DNA of 64,000 nt from NORP240 sp942492445 (lineage in GTDB: Bacteria > Pseudomonadota > Gammaproteobacteria > Pseudomonadales > Pseudohongiellaceae): contig CALOEW010000068.1 of assembly GCA_942492445.1 (NCBI GenBank), positions 1 to 64,000 on the forward strand, in the 5' to 3' direction. The number at the start of each line of letters is the position of its first letter. The first letter of the stretch is position 1. The notes below the pieces were generated by a model. The model had not been told where the DNA came from. It saw only the letters and a list, made by a program, of their open reading frames with translations, and made no database searches. This document shows positions 63,661 to 64,000 of this stretch, in pieces. The position numbers and the translations under genes are program-made.

Positions 63661-64000
63661 TTACTTCGCCTCCATGGCATGAAGAACCCGTTCGACACAA
63701 CTCTCCACAGAGAGTTCACCGGTGCGGAGGATCAGTTCTGCTGCCTCGGGTGGTTCATAAGCACTGTCTATTCCCGTGAAATTTGGCAATTTACCCATGC
63801 GGGCCTTCTTGTACAGTCCCTTTGGATCCCGCTGTTCAGCGATATCCAGGGGTACATCGACGTGGATTTCCAGGAATTCACCAGCTCCGAACAGGGACCG
63901 GGCCATATCGCGCTCGGAACGAAATGGTGAAATGAAGGCGGTCAGCACGACCAGTCCGGCATCCACCATCAGCTTCGCCACTTCGGCGATGCGGCGGATA
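63661..64000 (-). CDS. cysC: Adenylylsulfate kinase domain (CysC or CysNC), partial
   Basis: C-terminal part of APS kinase, which phosphorylates APS to PAPS in sulfate assimilation. The visible stretch includes IRRIAEVAKLMVDAGLVVLTAFISPFRSERD, VDVPLDIAEQRDPKGLYKKAR and FTGIDSAYEPPEAAELIL. The reading frame runs off the right edge of the window, so the start and any CysN fusion partner are not visible. Confidence 0.93.
   Translation of the reverse strand, partial: IRRIAEVAKLMVDAGLVVLTAFISPFRSERDMARSLFGAGEFLEIHVDVPLDIAEQRDPKGLYKKARMGKLPNFTGIDSAYEPPEAAELILRTGELSVESCVERVLHAMEAK

Overview
The window looks like chromosomal DNA of a gammaproteobacterium, moderately GC-rich. The evidence is gene content and order: an isc operon in the order iscRSUA-hscBA-fdx-iscX, then ndk-rlmN-pilW-rodZ-ispG-hisS-yfgM-bamB-der; also lptFG near pepA-holC, a three-gene pntAA-pntAB-pntB transhydrogenase and a proteobacterial leuA. 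Three PQQ-type quinoprotein dehydrogenases, a diheme cytochrome c partner and a thiosulfate-uptake pair suggest a free-living aerobe, perhaps marine. The genus cannot be read from the sequence.

Layout. 1-5 kb: holC and pepA on the minus strand, then a hotdog thioesterase and lptF-lptG on the plus strand. 5-7.5 kb: a diheme cytochrome c translationally coupled to a PQQ dehydrogenase with a Cys-Cys motif. 8-12.9 kb: a four-gene secreted-protein cluster (pilin-like protein, second secreted subunit, PapD-like chaperone, atypical usher), the best candidate here for a poorly described system. 12.9-16.3 kb: pnt operon plus an RDD membrane protein. 16.5-20 kb: an isopropylmalate/citramalate synthase homologue convergent with leuB. 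20-22.5 kb: a periplasmic rhodanese, a YeeE/TsuA-type thiosulfate transporter and a small coupled ORF. 22.5-23.5 kb: a non-coding stretch with an intact tRNA-Leu(CAA) and a decayed second copy of it. 23.7-30.7 kb: queA, mdh, a LytS/LytTR-type two-component pair, an Lrp/AsnC regulator and leuA. 31-33.3 kb: ECF sigma factor, zinc-finger anti-sigma factor and a secreted coiled-coil partner. 33.8-35.8 kb: zinc-ribbon protein, PHP phosphoesterase, DinB-like protein. 36-41.7 kb: iron-sulfur cluster assembly behind two predicted IscR sites. 41.8-50.8 kb: the conserved ndk-to-der block. 50.8-57.1 kb: hydrolase, PLP-dependent dehydratase, GATase, DsbA-like protein, DUF3307-like protein and xseA. 57.3-63.6 kb: secreted methyltransferase, two further quinoproteins (one with an internal stop) and a frameshifted metallo-beta-lactamase-fold gene. 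The right edge cuts an adenylylsulfate kinase (cysC) domain.

A family of short repeats is scattered through the intergenic gaps. The ends are inverted copies of GGAACCTCTGATTAA. Full-length, palindromic-hairpin and solo-end forms occur, and several are flanked by YTAR-like tetranucleotides (CTAA on both sides of the 33.5 kb copy). This fits a non-autonomous, IS5-like MITE family. No transposase gene lies in the window, and I saw no CRISPR array, rRNA gene or prophage.
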